A DNA stretch of 64,000 bases from Betaproteobacteria bacterium (GCA_016717855.1 JADKEV010000004.1:186001-250000), one strand, 5' to 3'; numbered from the stretch's first letter, positions 19,206 through 28,065 are shown. Numbers and translations: made by a program. The notes: generated by a model not told the origin, from the letters alone.

Positions 19206-20072
19206 ATGAAACTGGATAACGAGCGGGAAAGCGAGAACGTCGAGGACAGGCGCGGCTCCAGCGGCGGCGGCATCGGCGGCCGGTCGATAGGCATCGGCGG
19301 CGTCGTGGTCGCGCTGATTGCTTCGTATTTCCTGGGCATCGACCCGAGCGTCCTGCTGGGCATGCTGGGCGGCGACTCGGGACCCGTGCAGACCCAGGTC
19401 GAGCAAGGCCCGGCGACGACGACGCCCGGGGACGATCCGCAGAAGCTGCTCATGCGCCGCGTGCTCGCGTCCACCGAGGACACCTGGGGCGTGATCTTTC
19501 GCGAGGCCGGCAAGACCTACCAGCCGCCAAAGCTCGTCTTGTTCACGCGGTCGTTGGGCACCGCGTGCGGCATGGGCCAGTCGGCGTCCGGGCCCTTTTA
19601 CTGTCCGGAGGATCGCAAGATCTACATCGACCTGCAGTTCTTCCAGCTGATGCGCGACCGGTTCAAGACAGCCGGCGAATTCGCCCAGGCCTACGTGATC
19701 GCGCACGAGGTCGGCCACCACGTGCAGATGCTGCTGGGCATCACCGAACAAATGGAATCGCGGCGGGGCCGCGGTTCCAGGGCGGACGACAATGCGCTGT
19801 CGGTGCGGCTGGAACTGCAGGCCGACTGCTTCGCCGGCGTCTGGGCGAAGCGTTACGACCAGAGCAAGCACTTTCTCGAGCCGGGCGACGTCGAAAGCGC
19901 GCTGGCGGCGGCCACCGCCATCGGCGACGACACGCTGCAGCGGCAAACCCAGGGACAGGTCGTGCCCGATTCGTTCACGCACGGCACGTCGGCCCAGCGC
20001 GTGCGCTGGCTCAGGCGCGGCCTCGAAACCGGCGACGTGCAGTCCTGCGACACGTTCCGCGGGCAGATCTGA
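19206..20072 (+). CDS. Neutral zinc metallopeptidase, YpfJ family
   Basis: Putative membrane-anchored zinc peptidase (PF04228 family), 288 residues. The N-terminus is hydrophilic, then Gly/Ser-rich, followed by one membrane helix at about residues 35-55 (GGVVVALIASYFLGI). The zinc site is AHEVGHHVQ, near residues 172-180, with a downstream glutamate in LELQADCFAGVWA as third ligand. Paired cysteines (TACGMG...FYCPED) suggest a disulfide in the periplasmic domain. The in vivo substrate of this family is unknown. The methyltransferase gene starts eight bases after the stop, so the two are probably co-transcribed. Confidence 0.93.
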   Translation: MKLDNERESENVEDRRGSSGGGIGGRSIGIGGVVVALIASYFLGIDPSVLLGMLGGDSGPVQTQVEQGPATTTPGDDPQKLLMRRVLASTEDTWGVIFREAGKTYQPPKLVLFTRSLGTACGMGQSASGPFYCPEDRKIYIDLQFFQLMRDRFKTAGEFAQAYVIAHEVGHHVQMLLGITEQMESRRGRGSRADDNALSVRLELQADCFAGVWAKRYDQSKHFLEPGDVESALAAATAIGDDTLQRQTQGQVVPDSFTHGTSAQRVRWLRRGLETGDVQSCDTFRGQI

Positions 20073-20079
20073 GCGCGCG

Positions 20080-20730
20080 GTGCCTCCGGCAATCATCGTG
20101 CACGCCACGCCAGCAGACCTGAAACAGATCGCCGAGCTGACGCTGGCGCACTACGATGCGGGCGCCGACAGTTTCTGGGAGGGCACGCGCAGCCACGACG
20201 TCAGCCAGAACATCGACGCGCTGCTGCGGCACATCACCGGCGCGCCGCCGTTCGCCATCCTCGACTTCGGCTGCGGCCCGGGGCGCGACCTCAAGACATT
20301 CGCCGGGCTTGGCCACGCACCGGTCGGTCTCGAAGGCAGCGCGCGCTTCGCGGAGCTTGCGCGCAACTACAGCGGCTGCGAAGTCTGGGAACAGGACTTT
20401 CTCGCCCTCGATCTGCCGGACGGGCGCTTCGATGGTGTCTTCGCGAATGCTTCGCTGTTCCACGTCCCGACGCAGGAGTTGCCGCGCGTGCTGCTGGAAC
20501 TGCGTGCGGCGCTGAAGCCGGGCGGCGTGCTCTTCAGCTCCAATCCGCATGGGCACAACGAAGAAGGCTGGAACCGGGGTCGCTACGGCGCCTACCATGA
20601 CCACGACGCCTGGCGCGCGATCGTTGCGGCAGCCGGCTTCGTGGAGCTCACCCATTATTTCCGGCCTCCCGGATTGCCGCGCGCGCAACAGCCATGGCTG
20701 GCCACGGTCTGGCGCAAGCCGGCGGCCTGA
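20080..20730 (+). CDS. Class I SAM-dependent methyltransferase
   Basis: 216-residue protein with a standard methyltransferase fold: motif I ILDFGCGPGRDL near residue 63, an acidic residue after beta-2 (VGLEGS), and motif IV-like FDGVFANASLFHVP. The last strand region reads LKPGGVLFSSNPHG. The substrate cannot be told from sequence; the family (Methyltransf_11/25) is broad. The start is the GTG at 20080, eight bases after the peptidase stop; a GTG at 20098 is an alternative. Convergent with the MarR gene. Confidence 0.88.
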   Translation: MPPAIIVHATPADLKQIAELTLAHYDAGADSFWEGTRSHDVSQNIDALLRHITGAPPFAILDFGCGPGRDLKTFAGLGHAPVGLEGSARFAELARNYSGCEVWEQDFLALDLPDGRFDGVFANASLFHVPTQELPRVLLELRAALKPGGVLFSSNPHGHNEEGWNRGRYGAYHDHDAWRAIVAAAGFVELTHYFRPPGLPRAQQPWLATVWRKPAA

Positions 20731-20790
20731 GTCCGGCCCCCGCCCGGGATCGGGACCCCGACCGCGAAGGAATGCGCGCGTCAGGCCCGA

Positions 20791-21258
20791 CTAGCGGGCC
20801 CTCCCCGAGCGCGCCATCTCCTCGGCGGCCATGCTCTGCATCACGCGCCGCCACGCGGTTTCCGCGCGGATGCCTGCGCCGCCTAGCGCGCTGTCGAACA
20901 TCCGGCGCTGGGGCTCGGTGAGCCGGCGCTCGAGTTCGCGCCCGGCTGCGGTCAGGACCAGGCGGCGCTGGCGGCGGTCCTGCGGCGCCGGCGTGAATGC
21001 GACCAGGTCCTGCGCATAGAGCTCGCGCAGCGGCTCGTTCAGCGCCTGCTTGGAGACTCCCAGCACCTGCAGCAGCTGGTTGACGCTCAGGTCCGGCTGC
21101 CGGGCCACGAAAAACAGGATCCGGTGATGGACGCGCGACAGGCCGCGCTTTTCGAGCATCTGGTCGGGCCTGGCGATGACCGCGCGCAGTGCGAAGTGCA
21201 TCAGTTCCCACGCGTCGTCGAGTTCGCGCTCGCGCTGCGCGCTCCGCTGGCTGGGCAT
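20791..21258 (-). CDS. MarR family transcriptional regulator
   Basis: 155-residue winged-helix dimeric DNA-binding protein. The wHTH covers about residues 55-115: LSVNQLLQVLGVSKQALNEPLREL is helix-turn-helix and APQDRRQRRLVLTAAGRELERRL is the MarR wing with its conserved DxRxR. The C-terminal helix (RRVMQSMAAEEMARSGR) completes the dimer interface. Ligand unknown. It is divergent from ilvE with a 250-base intergenic region that holds its own likely promoter and a palindromic operator, suggesting it controls itself and possibly ilvE. Confidence 0.93.
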   Translation of the reverse strand: MPSQRSAQRERELDDAWELMHFALRAVIARPDQMLEKRGLSRVHHRILFFVARQPDLSVNQLLQVLGVSKQALNEPLRELYAQDLVAFTPAPQDRRQRRLVLTAAGRELERRLTEPQRRMFDSALGGAGIRAETAWRRVMQSMAAEEMARSGRAR

Positions 21259-21313
21259 GGCGGATTCTCCCTGTTTCCGGTTCCGGATCGCTGTTCGGTC
21301 GATTTACTGTTTG

Positions 21314-21328
21314 GTCAACTTGCTTGAC
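21314..21328. promoter_or_regulatory. Palindromic operator, probably for the MarR regulator
   Basis: GTCAA-CTTGC-TTGAC is a perfect 5+5+5 inverted repeat. It covers the expected transcription start of the MarR gene (about 21322), where bound protein would block initiation. Size and symmetry suit a MarR dimer. Binding by this particular protein is inference from position. Confidence 0.5.
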
Positions 21329-21357
21329 ATTATGGCCGAAGCTCATTATCGTTGCAA
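21329..21357 (-). promoter_or_regulatory. Candidate sigma-70 promoter of the MarR gene
   Basis: On the minus strand TTGCAA (21352-21357), a 17-base spacer and CATAAT (21329-21334). Four of six and five of six consensus bases with ideal spacing. The start codon of the regulator is at 21258, giving an untranslated leader of about 64 nt that begins within the inverted repeat. Confidence 0.5.
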
Positions 21358-21511
21358 ATAGGTCATACCCCTTGACCTTTCTGGCACGGCCGCCGAACCC
21401 GATCCGGGATCCCGCCGCCCTGCCGCCCGCACTCCCGGCGCGCACCGCCACGCCGCGGGGATGCAGGCGCAAATCGGGTAAAATTCGCTTATCACTTTGA
21501 GGAGTTGCGCG

Positions 21512-22438
21512 ATGTCAATGGCGGATCGGGACGGATTCATCTGGAAGGACGGCAAGCTCGTGCCGTGGCGCGAGGCGACCACGCACGTGCTGACCCACAC
21601 GCTGCACTACGGGATGGGCGTGTTCGAGGGCGTGCGCTGCTATCCGCAGGCAGACGGCTCGATCGCCGTCTTCCGGCTGCAGGACCACACGACGCGGTTG
21701 TTCAATTCCGCGAAGATCTTCCTGATGAACATTCCGTGGACAGCGGAGCAGTTGAACGACGCGCAGCGGGAAGTCGTGCGCGCCAACAAACTGAAGGAAG
21801 CCTGCTACCTGCGGCCGATCGCCTTCTACGGTTCGGAAAAGATGGGCGTCGCGGCGCGCGGCAACACCGTGCATGTCGCCATCGCCGCCTGGCCCTGGGG
21901 CGCGTATCTCGGCGTCGAGGGCATGGAAAAGGGCATACGGGTCAAGACCTCGTCGTTCCTGCGCCATCACGTGAACGTGACCATGTGCCGCGCGAAGGCC
22001 TGCGGCAACTACATCAATTCCATCCTGGCCAACCAGGAAGCGACGATGAACGGCTACGACGAAGCGCTGCTGCTCGACGTCAACGGCTATGTCGCGGAGG
22101 GCGCGGGGGAGAACCTGTTCATCGTCAAGGACGGCGTGCTCTACGAGCCGGCGGTGACTTCGGGCCTGATGGGAATCACGCGCGTCACCCTGATCCAGCT
22201 CGCCGCGGACCTGGGCATCCCGTTCCGCGAAAAACTGATGACCCGCGACGACGTGTACCTGGCCGACGAAGCGTTCTTCACCGGCACCGCGGCGGAAGTC
22301 ACGCCGGTGCGCGAACTCGATGACCGCATCATCGGCGAAGGCCGGCGCGGCCCCGTCACCACCCGGCTGCAGGCCGCGTTCTTCGACGTCGTCAACGGCA
22401 GAAACCCGAAGTACGCCCATTGGCTCACCACAGTCTGA
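21512..22438 (+). CDS. ilvE: Branched-chain amino-acid aminotransferase
   Basis: PLP enzyme, fold type IV, for the last step of Leu/Ile/Val synthesis and first step of their breakdown. The ATG at 21512 follows GAGGAG at seven-base spacing and gives 308 residues; the family start (DRDGFIWKDGKLVPW) comes at once. The catalytic lysine is in RAKACGNYINS; the class IV signature is EALLLDVNGYVAEGAGENLFIV. A -10-like TAAAAT at 21479-21484 lies close upstream. It heads a compact operon with the zf-CHCC gene (11 bases on) and waaF. Confidence 0.96.
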   Translation: MSMADRDGFIWKDGKLVPWREATTHVLTHTLHYGMGVFEGVRCYPQADGSIAVFRLQDHTTRLFNSAKIFLMNIPWTAEQLNDAQREVVRANKLKEACYLRPIAFYGSEKMGVAARGNTVHVAIAAWPWGAYLGVEGMEKGIRVKTSSFLRHHVNVTMCRAKACGNYINSILANQEATMNGYDEALLLDVNGYVAEGAGENLFIVKDGVLYEPAVTSGLMGITRVTLIQLAADLGIPFREKLMTRDDVYLADEAFFTGTAAEVTPVRELDDRIIGEGRRGPVTTRLQAAFFDVVNGRNPKYAHWLTTV

Positions 22439-22449
22439 CCGGAGGGAAC

Positions 22450-22653
22450 ATGTCCGCCGCCAACCCTGCAAAGGAACAAACGGTCGTCGTCACCGCGAAG
22501 GACCTGCCGCTCCACTGCCCGCCCCGCGCCGCGCCGCTGTGGTCGCAGCATCCGCGCGTCTTTCTCGACATCGCGCCCACCGGCGACATCCTGTGCCCGT
22601 ATTGCAGCACGCACTACGTGCTCGAGGGCGGGCCGGCGAAAAGCGGGCACTGA
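22450..22653 (+). CDS. Small zinc-finger protein, zf-CHCC family
   Basis: 67-residue protein with a strong ribosome site (GGAGGG) before the ATG. The zf-CHCC domain reads LHCP (residues about 23-26), then HPRVFLDI and CPYCSTHYVL near the C-terminus, the metal-binding Cys/His/Cys/Cys pattern. Bacterial members resemble mitochondrial complex I subunit NDUFS6, but their job in betaproteobacteria is not established. It always tends to lie between ilvE and waaF in this lineage, as here. Confidence 0.92.
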   Translation: MSAANPAKEQTVVVTAKDLPLHCPPRAAPLWSQHPRVFLDIAPTGDILCPYCSTHYVLEGGPAKSGH

Positions 22654-22770
22654 GCGCTCTCGCGCGTTGCGGACGCCCGCGCGCCCCGCGCGGACCCTGC
22701 GCGGCGCATTGCGGTAGCGCACGCCGCGTGCGGCGCGGCCGGCGGCACCGCGACGAGCAAAGGCCCTGAC

Positions 22771-23790
22771 ATGAGTCCGTTGCGGATCCTCGTCGTGGCG
22801 CCCGCCTGGGTCGGCGACGCGGTCATCAGCCAGCCGCTGTTGATGCTGCTCAAGGCGCGCCAGCCGGCGGCGGCCATCGACGTCCTCGCGCCGGCCTGGG
22901 TGGGACCGGTGTTCGAACGCATGCCCGAGGTATCCGCCGTCATCGCCAGCCCTTTCGCGCACGGCGAACTGGCCTGGGCGCGGCGGCGCGCCGTGGCCGG
23001 CACGCTCGCCGCCGCCCGCTACGCGCAGTGCATCGTGCTCCCCAATTCGCTGAAGTCGGCGCTGATTCCGTGGCTCGCCGGCATTCCGCTGCGCACCGGC
23101 TATCTCGGCGAGCGGCGCTACGGCCTGCTCAACAACCGGCGGAAGCTGGATACGACCAGGCTCCCGCGCCTGGTTGACCGCTTTGCGGCGCTCGCCAATG
23201 CCGACGGCGCGGCGTTGCCCTGCCCGCTGCCCGATCCGGCGCTGCGTGTCGATTCCGCGGCCCAGGCGATCGCGCAGGCGCGCCTGGGCCTGCGCCGGGA
23301 CCGGCCCATCGTCGCGCTCTGCCCCGGCGCTGAGTACGGGCCCGCCAAGCGCTGGCCCGAGGCGCACTTCGCGGAGGTGGCGAACGCCATCCAGGCGAAG
23401 GGCAGCCAGGTCTGGATATTCGGGTCGGGCAAGGACGCGGCGATCGGCGCGGCGATTGCCGATATGGCGCCGGCCGCGGTGAACCTCTGCGGGCGCACCA
23501 GTCTCGCCGAGGTCATCGACCTGCTCGCGCTCGCGGACCTGGTGCTGACCAACGATTCGGGACTGATGCATGTCGCGGCCGCGGTCGGATGCCGGGTCAT
23601 CGCCGTGTTCGGATCGAGCACGCCGGACTACACGCCGCCGCTGTCGCCGCGCGCGACCACGATCAGCCTCAAGCTCGCCTGCAGTCCCTGCTTCGAACGC
23701 ACCTGCCCGCTGGGGCATACCAATTGCCTGAACCAGTTGAAACCGCAGCGGATTCACGACACAATCGAGGACGTTGCGCCGTCCATCTGA
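22771..23790 (+). CDS. waaF: ADP-heptose--LPS heptosyltransferase II
   Basis: Cytoplasmic-face glycosyltransferase (GT9) that adds the second L-glycero-D-manno-heptose to the lipopolysaccharide inner core. 339 residues. The start RILVVAPAWVGDAVISQPLL is the conserved acceptor-side motif with its aspartate. The C-terminal half binds ADP-heptose: LCPGAEYGPAKRWP and the family motif LTNDSGLMHVAAA. The ending CFERTCPLGHTNCLNQL is also typical. A core oligosaccharide made this way shows a Gram-negative envelope. It lies 117 bases after the zf-CHCC gene. Confidence 0.96.
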   Translation: MSPLRILVVAPAWVGDAVISQPLLMLLKARQPAAAIDVLAPAWVGPVFERMPEVSAVIASPFAHGELAWARRRAVAGTLAAARYAQCIVLPNSLKSALIPWLAGIPLRTGYLGERRYGLLNNRRKLDTTRLPRLVDRFAALANADGAALPCPLPDPALRVDSAAQAIAQARLGLRRDRPIVALCPGAEYGPAKRWPEAHFAEVANAIQAKGSQVWIFGSGKDAAIGAAIADMAPAAVNLCGRTSLAEVIDLLALADLVLTNDSGLMHVAAAVGCRVIAVFGSSTPDYTPPLSPRATTISLKLACSPCFERTCPLGHTNCLNQLKPQRIHDTIEDVAPSI

Positions 23791-23797
23791 TCCCCTC

Positions 23798-24238
23798 ATG
23801 CCCCGCCCGAATCCCGCGCACCATGCCAGCCCCGAAGATGCGAGCCGCGCCTTCTATGAGTCCTTCGAACAGGGCGACATCGCCGCAATGATGGCGGTGT
23901 GGTCCGATGACGACGAGATCTTCTGCATTCATCCGGGCGGTCCGCGCAATGTGGGCCAGGCCGCGGTGCGCGGCGCCTGGGAAGAGATATTCGGCGGTCC
24001 GGCCCGTCTGAGATTCCAGCTGGAACAGCAGCTCTTCTTCGTTGGCGCGTCGATGGCTGTGCAAAGCGTGTTCGAGTACCTGCAGGTCGACGACGAGCCG
24101 AAGCTGCGCGGCCCGGCAATCGCGACCAACATCTATACGCGCACGGCCGGCGGCTGGCGCGTCCTGGCGCATCACGCTGCCGTGGCACCCACCGCGGCGG
24201 CGGCGCCGGCTCCGCCGCGCCCGGGCACGCTGCACTAA
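23798..24238 (+). CDS. NTF2/SnoaL-like protein
   Basis: 146-residue protein with an NTF2-like cone fold: residues about 10-130 with ASRAFYESFEQGDIAAMMAVWSDDDE, then HPGGPRNVGQAAVRGAWEEIF and a last strand pair ending TAGGWRVLAHHAA. Such proteins (DUF4440/SnoaL type) may be small enzymes or bind ligands; nothing in this sequence fixes which. The start is the ATG at 23798, seven bases after the waaF stop, so it is probably the last gene of the ilvE-waaF operon. The C-terminal about 15 residues are an Ala/Pro tail. Confidence 0.82.
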   Translation: MPRPNPAHHASPEDASRAFYESFEQGDIAAMMAVWSDDDEIFCIHPGGPRNVGQAAVRGAWEEIFGGPARLRFQLEQQLFFVGASMAVQSVFEYLQVDDEPKLRGPAIATNIYTRTAGGWRVLAHHAAVAPTAAAAPAPPRPGTLH

Positions 24239-24250
24239 GCCAGGATTCCC

Positions 24251-25762
24251 TCAGCCGCCGCGACGCGCACGCAGGGTCAGGGTCCCGGCGACCGTCATCA
24301 TCCCGAGGAACGCGAGTAGCAGCCACGGCGAACCGGGTCCGGCGGGTATCCCGTGGGAGACCGTGCAGGCCGGAAACGCCTGCGGCGGCGCCGCGCCGGT
24401 CCAGACGCCCGTGAATGCAGTCCAATCCCCGCAGTCGATGTCGGCGTCGCCGTCCATGTCCAGGCGCTCGCAGCCATTGGCCACCGGGCCGAGGTTCGCG
24501 CCGGTGTGGCAGCCTATGAACAGCGACCGATCGGCCGCATCCACGTTGCCATCGCCATTCGCGTCGCCCCGTTCGCTGCGCAGGATTGGCTGGTCGAACG
24601 GAAACGCCGCGCCCGCCACCCGCGGGTCGGTGAGGCCGTGGCGCATGAACTCGATCAGGTCCGCCCGCTGTGCCACCCCAATGGCCATGCCGAACATCAG
24701 CGGATCCTGATTGTCCGGAAACTGCACCTGGCCATTGATCCCCAGGTAGAAGTCGACGACTTCTTCCAGCGTCCCCAGCCGCCCGTTGTGCATGAAGAAC
24801 GTCTTCAGCCCGACGTTGCGTAGCGTCGGCACCTTGAAGCGGCCGCCGTCCGCGGCGAGCCCGGTCACCGCCTGCCGGCCGCCGTCTTCCGCGATCGGGC
24901 GCACGCCGATGTTGCGGAACGAATTGTCGGTGAACAGCGGCGCGACATGGCACCCGTTGCAGGCCGACCGGTTGGCCATGAAGACGGCCAGCCCCTGCTG
25001 CTGTTGCGGCGTCATCGTGCCCAGGTCGAACGGCGTCTGGTCGGCGACCAGCGTGCGTTCGTAGGTGGCCAGCGCGTAGCCGATCCGCGCGGCGGTGACG
25101 GCCGGGGATCCGAACGCCTGTGCGAACAGGTCCGGGTACGACGGGTTGCCCGCAAGCGCCGCCTTCATGTCGGTCGGCAAGTACGTGGCGAGCGCCATCG
25201 GCATCGCGGTCTCGACCCGGGCGATCACGTCGGCCCAGGTCCGGTTGTCGGTGGCCATCTCGCGCGCGGCGAGCAGCGGCACCACGGCCTGGCTCTCCAG
25301 CGCGCCGCCGGCCGCGATGCTGACCTCCCCCGTTTGCGGGTCGACAAACGCCGAACGGGCGCGGCCGTCGACAAAGATCTCCGGCGCCCACAGGGCGCCC
25401 AGCACCTGCGGGGCGTTGCGCATCGTCACCTGCCGCGCAAAGCCGAACAGTGGATCGTTGACGGGATGGCCGCCGGCGTCCCGGCGCACGACGCCGAGGG
25501 AACCCACCACATCGTCCGCGGTGCCGTAAATCTCATCAAGCCCCGGGTGGATGCCCGTGCGTCCATCGCTGCCCGCGCGCTTGAACTGGTGGCAGGTGCC
25601 GCAGGCGACCGTGCTGTCGCTCGCCAGCTGCTCGTCCCAGAACAGGAGCTTGCCGAGGATGCGTTTCTGTTCGGTAGCCGGATTCTCCGGCGGCACGGGC
25701 GGCGGCGCCAACGCGAAGGCGAGCGCCGGCCAGAGGCACAGCGTCAACGCCAGCCGGAACAT
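24251..25762 (-). CDS. Diheme cytochrome c peroxidase-like protein with dockerin-like and CTERM-like tail
   Basis: 503 residues with a Sec signal peptide (residues 1-19). A MauG/CcpA-type diheme domain (about 25-390) has two heme c sites: CGTCH at 54-58 and CNGCH near 263-267; other family marks are FGFARQVTMRNAP and FKVPTLRNVGLKTFFMHNG. Such enzymes reduce hydrogen peroxide or oxidise partner proteins in the periplasm. After the enzyme come two EF-hand/dockerin-like calcium loops (DANGDGNVDAADRS and DMDGDADIDCGDW, about 398-450). The end is a C-terminal tail of IPAGPGS, one membrane helix and RARRGG, which looks like a CTERM sorting signal. Transcribed two bases after the lipoprotein gene. 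Confidence 0.9.
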   Translation of the reverse strand: MFRLALTLCLWPALAFALAPPPVPPENPATEQKRILGKLLFWDEQLASDSTVACGTCHQFKRAGSDGRTGIHPGLDEIYGTADDVVGSLGVVRRDAGGHPVNDPLFGFARQVTMRNAPQVLGALWAPEIFVDGRARSAFVDPQTGEVSIAAGGALESQAVVPLLAAREMATDNRTWADVIARVETAMPMALATYLPTDMKAALAGNPSYPDLFAQAFGSPAVTAARIGYALATYERTLVADQTPFDLGTMTPQQQQGLAVFMANRSACNGCHVAPLFTDNSFRNIGVRPIAEDGGRQAVTGLAADGGRFKVPTLRNVGLKTFFMHNGRLGTLEEVVDFYLGINGQVQFPDNQDPLMFGMAIGVAQRADLIEFMRHGLTDPRVAGAAFPFDQPILRSERGDANGDGNVDAADRSLFIGCHTGANLGPVANGCERLDMDGDADIDCGDWTAFTGVWTGAAPPQAFPACTVSHGIPAGPGSPWLLLAFLGMMTVAGTLTLRARRGG

Positions 25763-25764
25763 TG

Positions 25765-26481
25765 TCACTTCTTCGTGCCGACGTCCTTCAGCGTCTCCAG
25801 CTTGGCAAGGTTGATCTGGTCGAGCGCCTTTTTCATCGTCGGCATGTCGATGCCCTGGCCGTGGAGGTCGACCATGAAACGGGTGCCGACGATGACCGTG
25901 TATTCGCCGGACTTGGCGTTCTTGTCGTAACTTTCGTGGAAGCGGCGGCCGTTCGCGGTGCCGGTCTTTTCGTACCCGGTGTCGGTTTCCTTGTCGAGTT
26001 CCATGTTCATCCACATCGCCGCCATCGACGCAAGACCCGACAGCGTGCCCGGATCGGTGATCTTCAGCTCCAGGCTGCCGCCGCCGCCCTCGTAGCGCGC
26101 CTCGGCGTGGGAAACGACGATCCCCAGCCCGCCCCCCTTCTCACCCTCGGAAGACGTGCGCTTCATAGCGCCGATGGTCTCCGGCAGCAGGCCCTTGAGT
26201 TCGCGGAAGTCGACCGGCTCGACCGCCGCCCCGACGCTCTTTGCCGCCTCGCCCACGGCGCCGCCGACGGCCACGCCCATCTTCGCCATCGCCGCGGCCA
26301 GGCCCTCGCCGCCTTTCCTGGCCGCCTCCTCCATTTCCTTCGCGGCCTGCTCCATCTGCTTGCCGGCGTCATTGAGTTTCTTTGCCGCGTCTTCCTTCGC
26401 CACTTCTTCAGGCGACTTGCCGCAGCCCGCGGCGAGCAGCAGCAGTGCCGCCAAGGACAGAAACTGAATTTGCTTGCGCAT
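25765..26481 (-). CDS. Hypothetical outer-membrane or periplasmic lipoprotein
   Basis: 238 residues. Lipoprotein signal peptide with lipobox LAAGC and Cys20. Residues about 25-85 form a helical, Lys/Glu/Ala-rich stretch (EDAAKKLNDAGKQMEQAAKE), probably coiled coil. The rest (about 85-238) is a globular domain with strands such as LELKITDPGTLSGL and YTVIVGTRFMVDLHG; I do not recognise it. The ATG at 26481 has GGAGAAG upstream. Its stop lies two bases before the peroxidase start, so the two are translated together and may work as a pair at the cell surface. Confidence 0.85.
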   Translation of the reverse strand: MRKQIQFLSLAALLLLAAGCGKSPEEVAKEDAAKKLNDAGKQMEQAAKEMEEAARKGGEGLAAAMAKMGVAVGGAVGEAAKSVGAAVEPVDFRELKGLLPETIGAMKRTSSEGEKGGGLGIVVSHAEARYEGGGGSLELKITDPGTLSGLASMAAMWMNMELDKETDTGYEKTGTANGRRFHESYDKNAKSGEYTVIVGTRFMVDLHGQGIDMPTMKKALDQINLAKLETLKDVGTKK

Positions 26482-26518
26482 GGTCTTCTCCTTCAATCTT
26501 CGATCGGTGCGATCGCGG

Positions 26519-27991
26519 TCAGGCCGTTCCGCCCACGGTGATCGCATCGATCCGCAACGTCGGCTGGCCCACGCCGACCGGCACGCTCTGGCCTTCCTTG
26601 CCGCAGACGCCCACGCCCAGGTCCATCGCCAGATCGTTGCCTATCATCGCGACCCGCGTCAACGCGTCTGGACCGTTGCCGATCAGCGTGACGCCGCGCA
26701 CCGGATAGGTGACGCGGCCGTTCTCGATCTTGTACGCCTCCGAGGCGCTGAACACGAACTTGCCGTTGGTGATGTCGACCTGCCCGCCCTCGAAGCTCGC
26801 CGCGAAGATCCCGTCCCTGACCGAGGCGATGATTTCCTGCGGATCGCGATCGCCGTTGAGCATCAGCGTGTTGGTCATCCGCGGCATCGGCAGGCTCGCG
26901 TACGATTCGCGCCGGCCGTTGCCGGTGACCGGCACGCCCATCAGCCGCGCGTTCATCGTGTCCTGCATGTAGCCGACCAGCACGCCGTCCTCGATCAGCA
27001 CGTTGCGCCGCGTCGGATTGCCTTCGTCGTCCACGTTGAGCGACCCGCGCCGGTCGGCGAGGGTGCCGTCGTCGATCACGGTGACGCCGCGGGCGGCGAC
27101 GCGCTGCCCGATGCGCCCGGAAAACGCCGACGCCCCCTTGCGGTTGAAGTCGCCTTCGAGGCCGTGCCCGACCGCCTCGTGCAGCAGGATGCCCGGCCAG
27201 CCGGCGCCGAGCACAACGGTTGTCGTGCCTGCCGGCGCATCCCGGGCGTCGAGGTTGATCGTGGCGGTGCGCACCGCGTCGTCGACGTAGCTTTGCAGGA
27301 CGTCGTCGGTGAAGTAACCGTAGCCGAAGCGCCCGCCACCGCCCGAGCGGCCCTGTTCGCGCCGTCCGCCGTCCTCGGCGATCACCTGCAGCGACACGCG
27401 CACCAGCGGCCGCACGTCAGCGGCGATCACGCCATCGCTCCGCGCGACCAGGATGACCTCGAACTCCGCGCCCAGCGAGGCCATCACCTGCGTGATCCGG
27501 GAATCCTTCGCGCGCGCCATCCGCTCCAGGCGACCCAGCAGCGCGACCTTGTCCGCGTCGCCGAGGCTGGCGAGCGGATCGAGCGCCGAATACAGCAGCC
27601 GCTCCGGGCGCATCTGCGCGCCGGTCGTCAGGTCGGCGCACGCGCTCTGCCCCTGGCGGCCGATCGCGCGCGTCGCCGCCGCGGCCTCGTGCAACGCGGC
27701 GACGCTGATCTCGTCGGAATACGCGAACGCAGTCTTCTCCCCGCTGACCGCGCGCACGCCCACCCCCTGGTCGATATTGAAGCTGCCCGCCTTGACGATG
27801 CCTTCCTCCAGGCTCCAGCCTTCGCTGCGGGCGTACTGGAAATACAGGTCGGCGTAGTCGACCTGGTGCGCGTGCATGGATCCCAGCACGCTGGAGAGCG
27901 CGTGGATATCGAGCCCGTACGGCGTGATCAGTGCGGACACCGCCGCGTCGAGCGCGGGGCCGTGCACCCCCGGAATGGACAAATCAGTCAA
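26519..27991 (-). CDS. tldD: Metalloprotease TldD
   Basis: Catalytic half of the TldD/TldE (PmbA) zinc protease that trims unfolded peptides and matures some modified peptides such as microcins. 490 residues. The metal-binding helix HEAVGHGLEGDF lies near residue 270 and the C-terminal domain ends normally. It begins at a TTG (27991) without an obvious ribosome site; no ATG exists before residue 38, so the TTG is likely right. A TATAAT is on the minus strand at 28021-28026, 30 bases upstream, but no -35 is visible. The partner tldE/pmbA is not in the window. Confidence 0.95.
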   Translation of the reverse strand: MTDLSIPGVHGPALDAAVSALITPYGLDIHALSSVLGSMHAHQVDYADLYFQYARSEGWSLEEGIVKAGSFNIDQGVGVRAVSGEKTAFAYSDEISVAALHEAAAATRAIGRQGQSACADLTTGAQMRPERLLYSALDPLASLGDADKVALLGRLERMARAKDSRITQVMASLGAEFEVILVARSDGVIAADVRPLVRVSLQVIAEDGGRREQGRSGGGGRFGYGYFTDDVLQSYVDDAVRTATINLDARDAPAGTTTVVLGAGWPGILLHEAVGHGLEGDFNRKGASAFSGRIGQRVAARGVTVIDDGTLADRRGSLNVDDEGNPTRRNVLIEDGVLVGYMQDTMNARLMGVPVTGNGRRESYASLPMPRMTNTLMLNGDRDPQEIIASVRDGIFAASFEGGQVDITNGKFVFSASEAYKIENGRVTYPVRGVTLIGNGPDALTRVAMIGNDLAMDLGVGVCGKEGQSVPVGVGQPTLRIDAITVGGTA

Positions 27992-28065
27992 GCGTGGCCC
28001 CGGTGGAGGAGAAAGACGTGATTATAGACCGGGTCGTGGCCCGGGCCGCGCGGCCCCGGGGGCCG

